This document shows positions 48,403 through 58,583 of a stretch of DNA of 64,000 nucleotides, piece after piece. A model generated the notes under the pieces. That model saw nothing but the letters and a program-made list of their open reading frames with translations, ran no database searches and was not told the origin of the DNA. The DNA comes from Arthrobacter sp. PAMC 25486 (lineage in GTDB: Bacteria > Actinomycetota > Actinomycetes > Actinomycetales > Micrococcaceae). The position numbers were made by a program, and so were the translations under genes. Positions within the stretch are counted from its first letter, which is position 1. Each line of letters opens with the position of its first letter. The stretch covers positions 930,001 through 994,000 of the forward strand of contig NZ_CP007595.1 in NCBI RefSeq assembly GCF_000785535.1, given 5' to 3'.

Positions 48403-50745
48403 CTAGGCGCGGCGATGGCTGCCGGTGGAGCGGTAGACGTCAAAGACGCCGTCGATGCGCCGCACCGAGTTCAACACGTGGTCCAGGTACTGGGGGTCGC
48501 CCATTTCAAAGGCGAATTTGGACACCGCAACCCGGTCCCGGGACGTGTGGACGCTGGCGGCCAGAATGTTCACGTGGCTTTCAGAGAGCACCCGGGTGAC
48601 GTCCGAGAGGAGGTTTTTGCGGTCCAGCGCCTCCACCTGGATCTCCACCAGGAACACGCCCGACTGGGTGGGTGCCCAATCAACGTCAACGAGCTTGTCC
48701 GGCTCATTCTTCAGGTGTGCCAGGTTGGGACAGTCCTGGCGGTGTACCGAAATGCCCGATCCCTTGGTGACGAAGCCGGCGATGGGATCCGGTGGCACGG
48801 GGGTGCAGCATCGTGCGAGCTTGACGAGCACATCGCCCACGCCGTGGACGACGACGCCGGAGTCGGAAATCCTGGGGCGGGTGTTTGAGACATGCGTGTC
48901 AATGGGTGTCGGGGCGTCTTCAATGTCATCGTGCGGGCCCAGCACGTCCCGCAGGCGTTCAACCACCGACTGGGCTGAGGCGTGCCCGTCCCCCACTGCG
49001 GCGTAGAGACCGGCAATGTCGACGTAGTGGAAGTGTTCGGTGACGGCCAGCAGCGCGTCGTGGGTCATCATCTTCTGCAACGGCAGGTTTTGCTTGCGCA
49101 TGGCCTTCGTCAGCAGGTCCTTGCCCTTGTCGATGGACTCGTCCCGGCGTTCCTTCGTGAACCACTGGCGGATCTTGTTCCGGGCCCTGGCGCTCTTGAC
49201 GAAGTTCTGCCAGTCCTGGCTGGGGCCGGCGCCTTCGGCCTTGTTGGTGAAAATCTCCACGGTGTCGCCGTGGGCCAGTTCGCTGTTGAGTGGCACCAGC
49301 TTGCCGTTGACCCGGGCGCCAATGGTCCGGTTGCCGACCTCGGTGTGCACAGAGTAGGCAAAGTCGACGGGTGTTGAGCCTTCAGGCAGGGCGATGACCT
49401 GCCCCATGGGAGTGTAGACGTACACTTCCTTGGAATTCATTTCATAGCGCAGGGATTCCAGGAACTCGTTGGGATCGCTGGTCTCCTGCTGCCAGTCCAC
49501 CAGCGTGCGCAGCCAGTTCATGTCCTCCTCGACACTGACCGGGGCCTTGTTTCCTGTCTTGTATTTCCAGTGCGCTGCCACGCCGTATTCGGCACGCTGG
49601 TGCATTTCCAGGGTCCGGATCTGGATCTCGACGAGTTTGCCGCCGGGGCCCACCACCGTGGTGTGCAGCGACTGGTACATGTTGAACTTCGGCAGGGCAA
49701 TGTAGTCCTTGAAGCGCCCAACGAGCGGGCTCCACAGGGCGTGGATCTGCCCCAGCGCCGCATAGCAGTCCCCCACCGTGTCAACGAGGACGCGGACGCC
49801 GATGAGGTCGTTGATGTCGTCAAAGTCCTTGTTGCGCACCACCATCTTTTGGTAGATGGAGTAGTAGTGCTTGGGCCGGCCGGTGACATCCGCCTTGAGT
49901 TTGGAGACGCGCAGCATCTCAACAATCTCGCGCCGGATGATGCTCAGCTGCTTTTCCCGTTCCGGGGAGCGGTCCTGCACCATGCGCACAATTTCCTCGT
50001 ACACCTTGGGATACAGCGCGGCGAAGGAGAGCTCTTCCAGCTCCCACTTCATGGCATTCATGCCCAGCCGGTGCGCCAGGGGTGCAAAAATGTCCAGGGT
50101 TTCCCGGGCCTTCTTGCCTGAGGACTCGGCCGAGACAAACCGCCAGGTGCGTGCGTTGTGCAGCCTGTCGGCCAGTTTGATCACCAGGACGCGGATGTCC
50201 TTGGCCATGGCGATGACCATTTTACGCACGGTCTCGGCCTGGGCCGCGGCACCGAATTCAACCTTGTCCAGCTTCGTCACGCCGTCCACGAGCATGGTGA
50301 TTTCAGTGCCGAAGTCCCGTTCCAATTCGGCCAGGGTGTACGGGGTGTCTTCCACCGTGTCATGGAGCAGTGCTGCGGCCAGGGTGCTGCCGGTCATGCC
50401 CATTTCGGCCAGGATCGTGGCGACGGCAACCGGGTGGGTGATGTAGGGGTCGCCGCTCTTGCGCTTTTGGCCCTCATGGTACTTTTCGGCCACCGTGAAG
50501 GCTCGCTGAATCAGCTCGAAGTCTTCTTTGGGGTTTCTGGCCCGCACGATCCGCAGCAGTGGTTCGAGAATGGGTGAGTAGCTTTCGGTGGACCAGCCGG
50601 TCAGACGGGCCAGACGGGAACGGGTGCGTTCTCGGCGTCCGGGAAACGTTGGGCGCGGCTCCGCCGGGCGGGCCGCATTGTTGCCAGCCGCCGTCGGGCT
50701 GGCATTTCCGGTCATAATTTCATGCGAGGGCGATTCATCGTTCAA
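48403..50745 (-). CDS. rel: Bifunctional (p)ppGpp synthetase / hydrolase
   Basis: Rel makes and degrades the stringent-response alarmone. The 780-residue protein has the HD hydrolase domain (AALLHDTVEDT), the synthetase domain (YIALPKFNMYQSLHTTVVGP), a TGS domain (VYTPMGQVIALPEGSTPVDF) and a C-terminal ACT domain. Both catalytic halves look intact. The start is TTG at 50745: GGGAGG lies seven bases upstream, whereas the GTG at 50766 and the later ATG have no such site. It is followed, at a distance, by the AbiEi-like gene. The position next to secF is conserved, but apt is missing. Confidence 0.95.
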   Translation of the reverse strand: MNDESPSHEIMTGNASPTAAGNNAARPAEPRPTFPGRRERTRSRLARLTGWSTESYSPILEPLLRIVRARNPKEDFELIQRAFTVAEKYHEGQKRKSGDPYITHPVAVATILAEMGMTGSTLAAALLHDTVEDTPYTLAELERDFGTEITMLVDGVTKLDKVEFGAAAQAETVRKMVIAMAKDIRVLVIKLADRLHNARTWRFVSAESSGKKARETLDIFAPLAHRLGMNAMKWELEELSFAALYPKVYEEIVRMVQDRSPEREKQLSIIRREIVEMLRVSKLKADVTGRPKHYYSIYQKMVVRNKDFDDINDLIGVRVLVDTVGDCYAALGQIHALWSPLVGRFKDYIALPKFNMYQSLHTTVVGPGGKLVEIQIRTLEMHQRAEYGVAAHWKYKTGNKAPVSVEEDMNWLRTLVDWQQETSDPNEFLESLRYEMNSKEVYVYTPMGQVIALPEGSTPVDFAYSVHTEVGNRTIGARVNGKLVPLNSELAHGDTVEIFTNKAEGAGPSQDWQNFVKSARARNKIRQWFTKERRDESIDKGKDLLTKAMRKQNLPLQKMMTHDALLAVTEHFHYVDIAGLYAAVGDGHASAQSVVERLRDVLGPHDDIEDAPTPIDTHVSNTRPRISDSGVVVHGVGDVLVKLARCCTPVPPDPIAGFVTKGSGISVHRQDCPNLAHLKNEPDKLVDVDWAPTQSGVFLVEIQVEALDRKNLLSDVTRVLSESHVNILAASVHTSRDRVAVSKFAFEMGDPQYLDHVLNSVRRIDGVFDVYRSTGSHRRA

Positions 50746-50837
50746 CGCATTACCTCCCTCACGCACTTGCTCACCATGCGCCCCCGCTGAGGGGCATTAA
50801 TCCAGTCTAAGGTGCGTTTGAAGCATTTTTGACCAAA

Positions 50838-50880
50838 AGAAAGCCGGGGTTGGCTGCTTGGCATCCAACCCCGGCTTTCT
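50838..50880 (-). terminator. Terminator between secF and rel
   Basis: AGAAAGCCGGGGTTGG pairs with CCAACCCCGGCTTTCT, a 16-bp perfect stem with an 11-base loop. It lies 50 bases after the secF stop and before rel, so it ends the secDF transcript. Confidence 0.85.
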
Positions 50881-50930
50881 CCCCACTGCTGTGGGGCCCC
50901 GCGCTGTGGCGGGCCAAGTACGTGAAGCTG

Positions 50931-51926
50931 CTATCCGGCGTCGACCATTTCATTGGCACGGCGCTGGGCGACCTTTTTGGCCTGCTTGACCAGCTCCGGC
51001 TCGTGCTCACGCAGCCAGGCGTACAGCGGCGCGGCGACGAAAATGGTGGAGAAGGTGCTCACGATGATGCCGATGAACAGGGCCAGGGAGAGGTCACGCA
51101 GGGTGCCGGCACCGAGCAGGAGCGCGCCGATGAACAGGATGGAGCCCACCGGGAGGACGGCGACCATCATGGTGTTGATGGAGCGGACCAAGGTCTGGTT
51201 GACGGCCAGGTTCACCTCCTCGGCGAACGTTCTTCGCACGGATTTGTCGATGTCGGTGGTGTTTTCGCGGATCTTGTCGAACACCACCACCGTGTCATAG
51301 AGCGAATAACTCAGGATGGTCAGGAAGCCGATGATGGCCGACGGGGTGACCTCAAATCCGGACGCACCGTAGATGCCGGCCGTCACGACCATGACCACGA
51401 GCAGGCCGACGATGGCCGCGATCGACATGCGCCAGGTGCGGAAGTACAGCGCCATCAGCACCGTGGCGAGCAGGACGAACACGAGGAAGCCGATGACGGC
51501 CTGGCGCGAGACGTCCTGGCCCCAGGTGGGCCCCACGAACGTGGAGGTAATGTGGTCCTCGGTCACGCCGTAAGCGGTCTTCAGCGCATCCTTGACCTTC
51601 AATGTCTGGTCGTCGCTGAGCTTGTCGGTCTGAACCTGCATGGTGTTGCTGGCGATGTTCGTGACAACAGCCGCCGTACCGGGCGCAGCCTCCTCCACAG
51701 CCTTTTGGCCCGTGGCGACATCCGTGTGGGACACCTCTGAGATGGTGAACTGTGAGCCGCCGCGGAACTCAATGCCGAAGTTGAATCCGCCGCTGAGGAC
51801 GGGGAGCAGGATGGACAGCAGCACGGCGACGCCGGCAATGCTGAACCAGATCTTGCGCATGCCAATGAACTCGTAGGACCGTTCACCGGTGTACAGCTCG
51901 TTGCCGAATGTGGCGAAGCTCTTCAT
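50931..51926 (-). CDS. secF: Protein translocase subunit SecF
   Basis: SecF with SecD uses the proton motive force to help the Sec translocon release exported proteins. The 331-residue protein has six TM segments, the first near residue 27 (WFSIAGVAVLLSILLPVLSG), a periplasmic-type domain beginning FGIEFRGGSQFTI, and the conserved GFLTILSYSLYDTVVVFDKI. The ATG overlaps the secD stop by one base (TAATG). Confidence 0.97.
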   Translation of the reverse strand: MKSFATFGNELYTGERSYEFIGMRKIWFSIAGVAVLLSILLPVLSGGFNFGIEFRGGSQFTISEVSHTDVATGQKAVEEAAPGTAAVVTNIASNTMQVQTDKLSDDQTLKVKDALKTAYGVTEDHITSTFVGPTWGQDVSRQAVIGFLVFVLLATVLMALYFRTWRMSIAAIVGLLVVMVVTAGIYGASGFEVTPSAIIGFLTILSYSLYDTVVVFDKIRENTTDIDKSVRRTFAEEVNLAVNQTLVRSINTMMVAVLPVGSILFIGALLLGAGTLRDLSLALFIGIIVSTFSTIFVAAPLYAWLREHEPELVKQAKKVAQRRANEMVDAG

Positions 51927-53701
51927 TAGTTGCTCTCCTTGGAGTCGTCACTGGACTCGGACTTGGCGGCTGCGGCGCTTCTGCCGCCGGTGCCTGCCAT
52001 TTCCTTTTCCTTCGCGGCCAGCCGGCGCTCGGCAATGGTCTGGCGGCGTTCGGCTTCCCCTGCGGCACGGGTGTTCTTGCCCGTGGCAACCTGGAGGGTT
52101 TCCTCCGGGGTGCGGAAACGTCCCGCGCCGCGGTACAACGGGATGGCACCGAGCTGCTTCGGGTCCAGTCCGGAGAAGTGGTGGCCCTCGCCAAAGAACT
52201 TGGTGCGTGCCAGCACCTGCAGCGTGGGGTGGGTGAACATGAAGACGACGATGAGGTCGGCCACGGCGGTCAGGCCAAGCGTAAACGCGAAGCCCTTGAC
52301 GCTGCCCACGGACACAAAGTACAGCACCAGGGAGGCCAGGATGTTCACTGCCTTGGATGCCAGGATGGTGCGCTTGGCACGGGCCCAGCCGTTTTCCACG
52401 GCGGCCACGAGGCCGCGACCATCACGGAGTTCATCCCTGACACGTTCAAAGTAGACGATGAACGAGTCGGCGGTTTGGCCGATGGCCACAATGATGCCCG
52501 CCACACCGGCAAGGGAGAGTCGGTAGTTTTCAGCCCAGCCCAGCAGGATGATGGCCAGGTAGGTCAGTACACCGGCAATGACGAGAGACAGGATCGTGAC
52601 AAAGCCCAACGCGCGGTACTGGAACAGCGAGTAGATGACCACCAGGCCGAGACCGATCAGGCCCGCCAGGATACCCATTTCCAGTTGCTGTAAACCGAGT
52701 GTTGCGGAAATTTGGACTTCGCTCTGGATCTCAAAACTGATGGGCAGGGAACCAAACTTCAGCTGGTCGGCCAGCGCCTTCGCGCTGGCTTCTGTGAAGT
52801 TGCCTGTGATGGAGGACTGGCCGTCGGTGATGACTGCCTGTGACCTGGGGGCTGAAACCACACTGTCGTCAAGGACGATGGCGAACTGCGCCTGCGGGTC
52901 GTTCTGGTTGACCTGGTATTTGGCGTACAGGCGCTGAGTGACTTCCTTGAATGCCTGCGCACCTTCCGGCTTCTCCAGGGTCAGGTTCACCGACCATACG
53001 TTGGTCGTGGCGCCTTGCGCCCCGGACTGCAGGCCGTAGGAGGCGTCCTTGATCCACTTGCCGGGGATTTCCACCGGGCCGAGGATGTATTTGATGCCCA
53101 AATCAGGTTCACAGCTGACCAGCGGCTTGTCCGGATCCGAGGTGGTGGGACGCTCCGTCAGCGGCTTGATGCAGCTGGTGGCCTCAAATTCCTTCATCAC
53201 TGCAGCATCAACCCAGTTCGGATCGCTGGCATTGACGGGGGCAGCGGTGGGAACCGGCAGCTTGTCCTCAGGCGTGCGGTCGGCTTCCGGCACAGCGCCG
53301 GACGGCACCTGGGTGGCCGCAATGACGGGGCGGAAGTTCATGTTGGCCGAGGCCTTGATGAGGTTGCGCTCTTCGTCGCTGGGCTTGCCAGGCATGCTCA
53401 CAACAACGTTCTTACCGCCCTCCGTGGAGATCTGCGCTTCGGAAACACCCGAGCCGTCCACACGCTGGCGAATAATGGACACGGCCTGGTCCAACTGTTC
53501 GGCCGTGATGGACCCGGCACCTTCAACCTTGGGCGCCAGAATCATCTGGGTGCCGCCCTCAAGGTCCAGGCCCAGTTTTGGCGCCCAAGACGCAGCACCG
53601 GCAAGGACACCGCCACCTACCGCCAGGGTGCATGCAATGATGATCGCCGCAAGCCACAGCAGGGTTCTGCGGGCTGTTGACGTCGGACCAGTTCGTGCCA
53701 T
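51926..53701 (-). CDS. secD: Protein translocase subunit SecD
   Basis: SecD partners SecF. The 591-residue protein has an N-terminal TM helix, the conserved LGLDLEGGTQMIL, a large extracytoplasmic domain and five C-terminal TM segments with GQTADSFIVYFERVRDEL. A charged tail of about 50 residues follows. The ATG at 53701 is chosen because AAGGA lies seven bases upstream; the preceding in-frame TTG is unlikely. It follows yajC. Confidence 0.96.
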   Translation of the reverse strand: MARTGPTSTARRTLLWLAAIIIACTLAVGGGVLAGAASWAPKLGLDLEGGTQMILAPKVEGAGSITAEQLDQAVSIIRQRVDGSGVSEAQISTEGGKNVVVSMPGKPSDEERNLIKASANMNFRPVIAATQVPSGAVPEADRTPEDKLPVPTAAPVNASDPNWVDAAVMKEFEATSCIKPLTERPTTSDPDKPLVSCEPDLGIKYILGPVEIPGKWIKDASYGLQSGAQGATTNVWSVNLTLEKPEGAQAFKEVTQRLYAKYQVNQNDPQAQFAIVLDDSVVSAPRSQAVITDGQSSITGNFTEASAKALADQLKFGSLPISFEIQSEVQISATLGLQQLEMGILAGLIGLGLVVIYSLFQYRALGFVTILSLVIAGVLTYLAIILLGWAENYRLSLAGVAGIIVAIGQTADSFIVYFERVRDELRDGRGLVAAVENGWARAKRTILASKAVNILASLVLYFVSVGSVKGFAFTLGLTAVADLIVVFMFTHPTLQVLARTKFFGEGHHFSGLDPKQLGAIPLYRGAGRFRTPEETLQVATGKNTRAAGEAERRQTIAERRLAAKEKEMAGTGGRSAAAAKSESSDDSKESN

Positions 53702-53793
53702 CAAGGGATCCTTCTATTAATCACAGGTTGTGAACATGGCAATGCTGCTGCGCCAGCAAACCAACGGCACAGCAGCTGCCAACCCGGATAAGG

Positions 53794-54237
53794 CTAGTTG
53801 TCTTTGTTGTTTTCGTTCTTCAGGCGCTCCAGGGATTCCTCAACGGATTCCCCTTCCGGGCCGCGCTTTTCCAAGCCGATGGTCAGCGAGGAAGCATCAT
53901 CGGGCACGATGGCTTCTTCGGCATCCTGGGGCTCAATGATCTTGGCCACCGTCTGGCGGTGCACGGTTGCCGTGACGCCGGGGGAGATTTCCAGGACGAT
54001 CTTGTTCTCGTCCTCGTCGATGGAGAGGACCTTGCCGAAGAGGCCGAAGTTCGTCATCATCTCAACGCCGGGTGCCAGCTTGGAACGCTGTTCCTGCTGA
54101 GCAGCCTTGGCCTTCTTCTGCTTGCGAAGCATCATGAAGATGAGCAGGCCGAACATGGCGAACAGGAGGAGGTTCATGGGGCTCATGAATCCTGCGGCCT
54201 GCGGGGCGTCGGCGGCCAAAATACTGCTGAAAGACAC
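53794..54237 (-). CDS. yajC: Preprotein translocase subunit YajC
   Basis: YajC associates with SecDF. The 147-residue protein has one N-terminal TM helix (LLLFAMFGLLIFMML), the basic KQKKAKAAQQEQ stretch and the conserved PGVEMMTNFGLFGKVLSID. The acidic C-terminal tail is longer than in proteobacteria, as typical for actinobacteria. The start is GTG at 54237. It heads the yajC-secD-secF set. Confidence 0.93.
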   Translation of the reverse strand: MSFSSILAADAPQAAGFMSPMNLLLFAMFGLLIFMMLRKQKKAKAAQQEQRSKLAPGVEMMTNFGLFGKVLSIDEDENKIVLEISPGVTATVHRQTVAKIIEPQDAEEAIVPDDASSLTIGLEKRGPEGESVEESLERLKNENNKDN

Positions 54238-54426
54238 AGCTGGAGTTCCATTCGTTTGAGTAATTGGTGGCGACCAGGCACACGAGCAGACGTGCTGGAC
54301 GTCATACCAGTGTAGTGGGTAAAGCTGGGCGTGCGATGGGAATCGGCGCTGAAGTAGCCAAAATGGTCCTCAACGGTACATTTTTTCCCGTGATTTGCGC
54401 CCGAGCGGGTGGCAAGCCTGCACCAA

Positions 54427-54507
54427 TTCCGCCCAGATGTGAGTTCGCGCCCTCCCGGTGGGGTGAATCCCCACCCTGGGAGGGCGCGAACTCACATCTG
54501 GGCGGAA
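54427..54507 (-). terminator. Very long hairpin after ruvB
   Basis: The left arm begins TTCCGCCCAGATGTGAGTTC and the right arm ends GAACTCACATCTGGGCGGAA. The stem is about 37 bp with a two-base bulge and a five-base loop. It lies 12 bases beyond the ruvB stop. It may terminate the ruv operon, but its length is unusual and it lacks a U-tract. Confidence 0.6.
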
Positions 54508-54519
54508 GGGCAGTGGGTG

Positions 54520-55680
54520 CTAGCTGTCCAGCTCATCCCCGACCATGGGCAGCATGGCCGCGGCAACGGCATTTCCGGGCATCTTCAGGCCCAGGTGTGC
54601 CCATGCAGCGGGCAGCGCGATGCGTCCGCGCGGGGTCCGTCCCAGCAGGCCTTCGCGGACGAGGAAGGGCTCGGCCACGGTTTCCACCGTTTCCGGTTCC
54701 TCGCCCACGGCGATGGCCAGCGTGGACAGGCCGACGGGGCCGCCATTGAACTTCTTGACGAGGGCTTCCAGCACAGACCGGTCCAGCCGGTCAAGGCCGC
54801 GGACGTCCACCTCATACATGTCAAGGGCCGCGGAGGCCGTGCGGGCATCGATGGTTTCCACCCCGTGAACCAGCGCCCAGTCCCGGACACGGCGCAGCAG
54901 CCGGTTGGCGATGCGCGGGGTCCCCCGGGAGCGGCCGGCAATTTCGGCAAATCCGGCACTGGTCAGCTTCAAATCGAGCATTCCGGCGGAGCGCCGCAGC
55001 ACGAGTTCCAGTTCGGCCACCGAGTAGAACTCCAGGTGCCCGGTGAAGCCGAAGCGGTCGCGCAGCGGTCCCGGCAGCAGGCCGGCACGCGTGGTGGCAC
55101 CAACTAGCGTGAAGGAGGGCAGTTCCAGTGGAATGGCGGTGGCACCGGCGCCCTTGCCCACGATGATGTCCACGCGGAAGTCTTCCATGGCCATGTACAG
55201 CATTTCCTCGGCCGGCCTGGACATGCGGTGGATTTCATCCAGGAACAGCACCTCACCCTCCGAAAGGGAGGAAAGGATGGCGGCGAGGTCGCCCGCGTGC
55301 TGGATGGCGGGCCCGGAGCTGATGCGCAGCGGCGCATTCATTTCTGCCGCCACGATCATGGCCAGCGTGGTTTTGCCGAGCCCCGGCGGACCCGACATGA
55401 GCACGTGGTCGGCGCTGCGGCCGCGGATCTTTGAGGCGGCCAGCACCAGGGCCAATTGTTTACGGACCCGCTCCTGCCCAACAAAGTCGTCGAGGTTCTT
55501 AGGTCGCAGGGCAGCTTCGAGCTCCCGCTCCTCCGGCTCGGCAACGGGCGCTGCCAACTCGCTGGCGTCCCTGCGGCCATTGGTGCCGGCACCGCCTGTT
55601 GAACCGCTCGCGGAGCCGTTTGATCCGCCGATGCTGAGCTGCCCGGGCAGCAGGGGAATTGAGTCATCCATTCCGGCCAT
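54520..55680 (-). CDS. ruvB: Holliday junction branch migration ATPase RuvB
   Basis: RuvB is the hexameric motor that drives branch migration with RuvA. The 386-residue protein has Walker [13 protein letters not shown], Walker [11 protein letters not shown], sensor [18 protein letters not shown] and the C-terminal winged helix. A low-complexity N-terminal segment of about 45 residues ([18 protein letters not shown]) is extra. An alternative start three codons in is possible. Its stop is 12 bases before the long hairpin. Confidence 0.97.
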   Translation of the reverse strand: MAGMDDSIPLLPGQLSIGGSNGSASGSTGGAGTNGRRDASELAAPVAEPEERELEAALRPKNLDDFVGQERVRKQLALVLAASKIRGRSADHVLMSGPPGLGKTTLAMIVAAEMNAPLRISSGPAIQHAGDLAAILSSLSEGEVLFLDEIHRMSRPAEEMLYMAMEDFRVDIIVGKGAGATAIPLELPSFTLVGATTRAGLLPGPLRDRFGFTGHLEFYSVAELELVLRRSAGMLDLKLTSAGFAEIAGRSRGTPRIANRLLRRVRDWALVHGVETIDARTASAALDMYEVDVRGLDRLDRSVLEALVKKFNGGPVGLSTLAIAVGEEPETVETVAEPFLVREGLLGRTPRGRIALPAAWAHLGLKMPGNAVAAAMLPMVGDELDS

Positions 55681-55682
55681 GG

Positions 55683-56315
55683 CTACCGCACACCGCTCTT
55701 TTGCCGTGAAGTGTCCTGGCCGAGCCAGCGCAGCGTTGCCCGGAGCACGGCAGGGACGTTGGCGCCCTCCGCCAGTTCGGGTTCGGCGGCGACTGTGGCA
55801 TCAATGGCCTTGAGCGCGTCCCTTTCATTCCAACCGAGGCTGGTCATGGCGGCCACCACCTGCTCTTTCCATTCCATGGCCGGGGTTGCCTGTGCCTGCG
55901 TGATGGCCGCGCCCGTGGGTTTGAGCTTGCCCTTGAGTTCCAGGACGATGCGGCCACCAACCTTGGGCCCCACACCGGGCACCTTGGTGAACACCTTGGC
56001 GTCGCCGTTGGCCACACCGAGCCTGATACTTTCGGGTTCCAGCACGGACAGGATGGCCAGGGCCAGTCTGGGGCCGATGCCGCTGACGCTGAGCAGCGTG
56101 TCGAACACCTCCCGTTCACCCTGGTCGGCGAAACCGTACAGCGTCATGGAATCCTCGCGCACAATCATGGCGGTGGTCAGCGTGGCCTCCTCCCCCAGCC
56201 GCAGTTCACCAAGCGTCTTTGGTGTTGCGTGGACCAGCATGCCCACCCCGTTGACGTCAATGACGGCCTGGGCGAGTGACAACGCGGCCACGGGGCCGCG
56301 AACAAAACTGATCAT
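55683..56315 (-). CDS. ruvA: Holliday junction DNA helicase RuvA
   Basis: RuvA binds the four-way junction and loads RuvB. The 210-residue protein has the N-terminal OB-fold ([12 protein letters not shown]), the two HhH motifs ([13 protein letters not shown] and [17 protein letters not shown]) and the C-terminal RuvB-binding domain. The ATG at 56315, with AGGAG eight bases upstream, matches the universal N terminus. Two bases separate it from ruvB. Confidence 0.97.
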   Translation of the reverse strand: MISFVRGPVAALSLAQAVIDVNGVGMLVHATPKTLGELRLGEEATLTTAMIVREDSMTLYGFADQGEREVFDTLLSVSGIGPRLALAILSVLEPESIRLGVANGDAKVFTKVPGVGPKVGGRIVLELKGKLKPTGAAITQAQATPAMEWKEQVVAAMTSLGWNERDALKAIDATVAAEPELAEGANVPAVLRATLRWLGQDTSRQKSGVR

Positions 56316-56392
56316 TGCAATTGCTCCTGAGGGATGTGGAACTTTTCTGTTCACTCAACAATAGCAAGCATATAGAACATACTTACTAACAA

Positions 56393-56980
56393 CTAGTGCC
56401 AGGTGGTGCCCGGTTTTTCCTTGTTCTTCTTCGTCTTCGCCTTACTTTCAGCCGCACGCCAAAGCTGCTGGGCCGCCGTCGAACTTTCATTGCCCTGGGA
56501 AAAGGCGCTGCCGCTGCGCCAGGCGTGGGCGATGGCAAGCGCCAAGGCATCGGCGGCATCGGCCGGGCGCGGCGGCTCGTCAAGGCGCAGCAGGCGGGTC
56601 ACCATGGCCGTGACATTCGCCTTGTCCGCCCGGCCGTTGCCGGTGACCGCGGCCTTAACCTCGGACGGGGTGTGCATGGTGACGGGGATGCCGCGCCGGG
56701 CGGCGGCCACCATGACCACCCCGGACACCTGGGCAACACCCATGACGGTGCTGAGGTTGGTCTGGGCGAAAACGCGTTCAATGGCCAAAACATCGGGCTT
56801 AAACGCGTCCAGCCACTGGTCAGTTGCTTCCGCGATGACCAGCAGCCGGGCGTCAAGGCTGAGTTCGTGGGAACTGCCAATCACGCCCACCCCCACGAGG
56901 GTGGCCGTGCGGTTGGCCGCAACGTCGACGACGCCGATCCCACACCGGGTCAGGCCCGGGTCAACTCCAAGGACTCGCAG
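56393..56980 (-). CDS. ruvC: Holliday junction resolvase RuvC, CTG start
   Basis: RuvC cuts Holliday junctions. Read from 56980 the product begins [19 protein letters not shown], which aligns with the universal N terminus (catalytic Asp in VDPG), and then [16 protein letters not shown] and [19 protein letters not shown] match the core. The next in-frame start codon, GTG at 56896, would delete the catalytic Asp. The codon upstream of CTG-56980 is GCG, preceded by the yebC stop TAG, so CTG is the only plausible start. AGAGGA lies seven bases upstream. The C-terminal tail is Lys-rich. Length is 195 residues. Confidence 0.85.
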   Translation of the reverse strand: MRVLGVDPGLTRCGIGVVDVAANRTATLVGVGVIGSSHELSLDARLLVIAEATDQWLDAFKPDVLAIERVFAQTNLSTVMGVAQVSGVVMVAAARRGIPVTMHTPSEVKAAVTGNGRADKANVTAMVTRLLRLDEPPRPADAADALALAIAHAWRSGSAFSQGNESSTAAQQLWRAAESKAKTKKNKEKPGTTWH

Positions 56981-56983
56981 CGC

Positions 56984-57739
56984 CTAGTCCTCTTCGAGCG
57001 CGGCAAGAACCTCGGCGCTCATGTCGGCGTTGGAGTAGATGTTCTGCACGTCGTCCAGGTCCTCCAGGGCGTCGTAGAGTTTCATGAACTTGCGGGCGTG
57101 CTCCACATCGAGCTCCACCTGCATGGACGGGACGAACCCGGCCTCGTCGGACTCGTACTCGATGCCGGCCTCGGTCAGGGCCGCACGGATGGCGGGCAGG
57201 TCCTGGGGGTCGGAGATGATTTCAAAGCTCTCGCCCTCATCCTTGACCTCTTCGGCACCGGCTTCCAAGACCGCCATGAGCAGGTCATCCTCGGTGAGCC
57301 CGTTCTTGGGCAGGCCGACAATGCCCTTGCGCGTGAACATGTAGGCAACCGAGCCGGGATCGCCCATGTTGCCGCCGTTGCGGCCCACAGCCAGGCGCAC
57401 CTCGGAGGCTGCACGGTTCTTGTTGTCGGTGAGGCACTCGATCAGGATGGCCGAACCCTGCGGGCCGTAGCCTTCGTACATGATGGTCTGGTAGTCGACG
57501 GCCTCGCCCAGCAGGCCAGCGCCGCGCTTAATGGCGCGGTCGATGTTGTCGGCAGGAACCGAGGTCTTCTTGGCCTTCGTGACGGCCAGTTCAAGTGCCG
57601 GGTTGCCGGCCAGGTCCGCTCCGCCGCCGCGGGCAGCAACTTCAATGTTCTTGATGAGTTTGGCAAACGATTTGGCCCGGCGGCTGTCAAGAATTGCCTT
57701 CTTGTGCTTGGTGGTTGCCCATTTGGAGTGGCCTGCCAT
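56984..57739 (-). CDS. YebC/PmpR-family protein
   Basis: This 251-residue protein belongs to the YebC family, described as transcriptional regulators and recently linked to translation of proline-rich stretches. It has the canonical N terminus [20 protein letters not shown] and conserved [18 protein letters not shown] lies ahead of the ATG. It is placed between pdxT and ruvC, the common actinobacterial order. Confidence 0.95.
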   Translation of the reverse strand: MAGHSKWATTKHKKAILDSRRAKSFAKLIKNIEVAARGGGADLAGNPALELAVTKAKKTSVPADNIDRAIKRGAGLLGEAVDYQTIMYEGYGPQGSAILIECLTDNKNRAASEVRLAVGRNGGNMGDPGSVAYMFTRKGIVGLPKNGLTEDDLLMAVLEAGAEEVKDEGESFEIISDPQDLPAIRAALTEAGIEYESDEAGFVPSMQVELDVEHARKFMKLYDALEDLDDVQNIYSNADMSAEVLAALEED

Positions 57740-57741
57740 GG

Positions 57742-58452
57742 TTACGCTTCTCCTCTAATCATTCGAATAAACAGTTCGTGGATGCGGCGCTCCCCCGTCA
57801 CTTCCGGATGGAAGGAGGTGGCCAGCAAATGCCGCGAACGAACGGCGACAGCACGAACTTCTGGATCAATCCTAGCTGTTTGGTCGGCGCTCTGCCCGGT
57901 GTTTGGCCCGCCGTGGGGCAGTTTCACGGTGGCGAGCACCTGAACTCCCGCTCCCACACGCTCCACCCACGGTGCCCGGATGAACACCGCATGCAAGGGT
58001 GTTTCGGGGTCGCCGGCCGGGGCCAGGCCCTGGAAATGCAGTTCGGTTTCAAAGGAATCCACCTGCCGGCCAAAGGCGTTGCGGCGCACGGTGATGTCCA
58101 GGCCGCCGAGGGTTTGCTGCGGGTTTCCTGCACGGTCCGTGGCGGGGTCGGCGATCTCGTTGGCCAGCATGATCATCCCGGCACAGCTGCCATAGACCGG
58201 CAGACCCTCCGCGATGCGCTCCATCAGCGGCCCGCGCATGTCGAAGATGCGGCTGAGCTTGTCGATGGTGGTTGACTCGCCGCCGGGAATGATCAAACCT
58301 TCGACGGCGGTCAGCTCGCCCGCGCGCCGAACCGGCACCGCAGTGGCACCGCAGTCCTCCAACGCCTTGGCGTGTTCGCGCACGTCGCCCTGCAGTGCAA
58401 GAATGCCAATAAGTGGTCCCTTTGATCGGGATGCTGCGGGTTCTAAAGTCAC
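57742..58452 (-). CDS. pdxT: Pyridoxal 5'-phosphate synthase glutaminase subunit
   Basis: PdxT supplies ammonia to PdxS for PLP synthesis. The 236-residue class I amidotransferase has [10 protein letters not shown], the Cys nucleophile in [11 protein letters not shown] and the His-Glu pair in [11 protein letters not shown]. The GTG at 58452 ([16 protein letters not shown]) is chosen; TATGAT six bases upstream and no Shine-Dalgarno suggest a leaderless mRNA. It is separated from pdxS (63220 onward) by asnB and two other genes, unlike the usual adjacent pair. Confidence 0.95.
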   Translation of the reverse strand: MTLEPAASRSKGPLIGILALQGDVREHAKALEDCGATAVPVRRAGELTAVEGLIIPGGESTTIDKLSRIFDMRGPLMERIAEGLPVYGSCAGMIMLANEIADPATDRAGNPQQTLGGLDITVRRNAFGRQVDSFETELHFQGLAPAGDPETPLHAVFIRAPWVERVGAGVQVLATVKLPHGGPNTGQSADQTARIDPEVRAVAVRSRHLLATSFHPEVTGERRIHELFIRMIRGEA

Positions 58453-58458
58453 GTTTCC

Positions 58459-58464
58459 ATCATA
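58459..58464 (-). promoter_or_regulatory. Putative -10 element of a leaderless pdxT promoter
   Basis: TATGAT, a near-consensus -10, lies six bases before the pdxT GTG. Confidence 0.5.
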
Positions 58465-58583
58465 GGTGGGCGCTATCTCACACCGATAAATTCGCTTACG
58501 CGCCGTGACTGGTGGGCGGGAAGTCCTGCGCAAGCAAGTACCATTGTCGGCAGGACTGACGTACTAAAGATGAGGTAAGCAGT

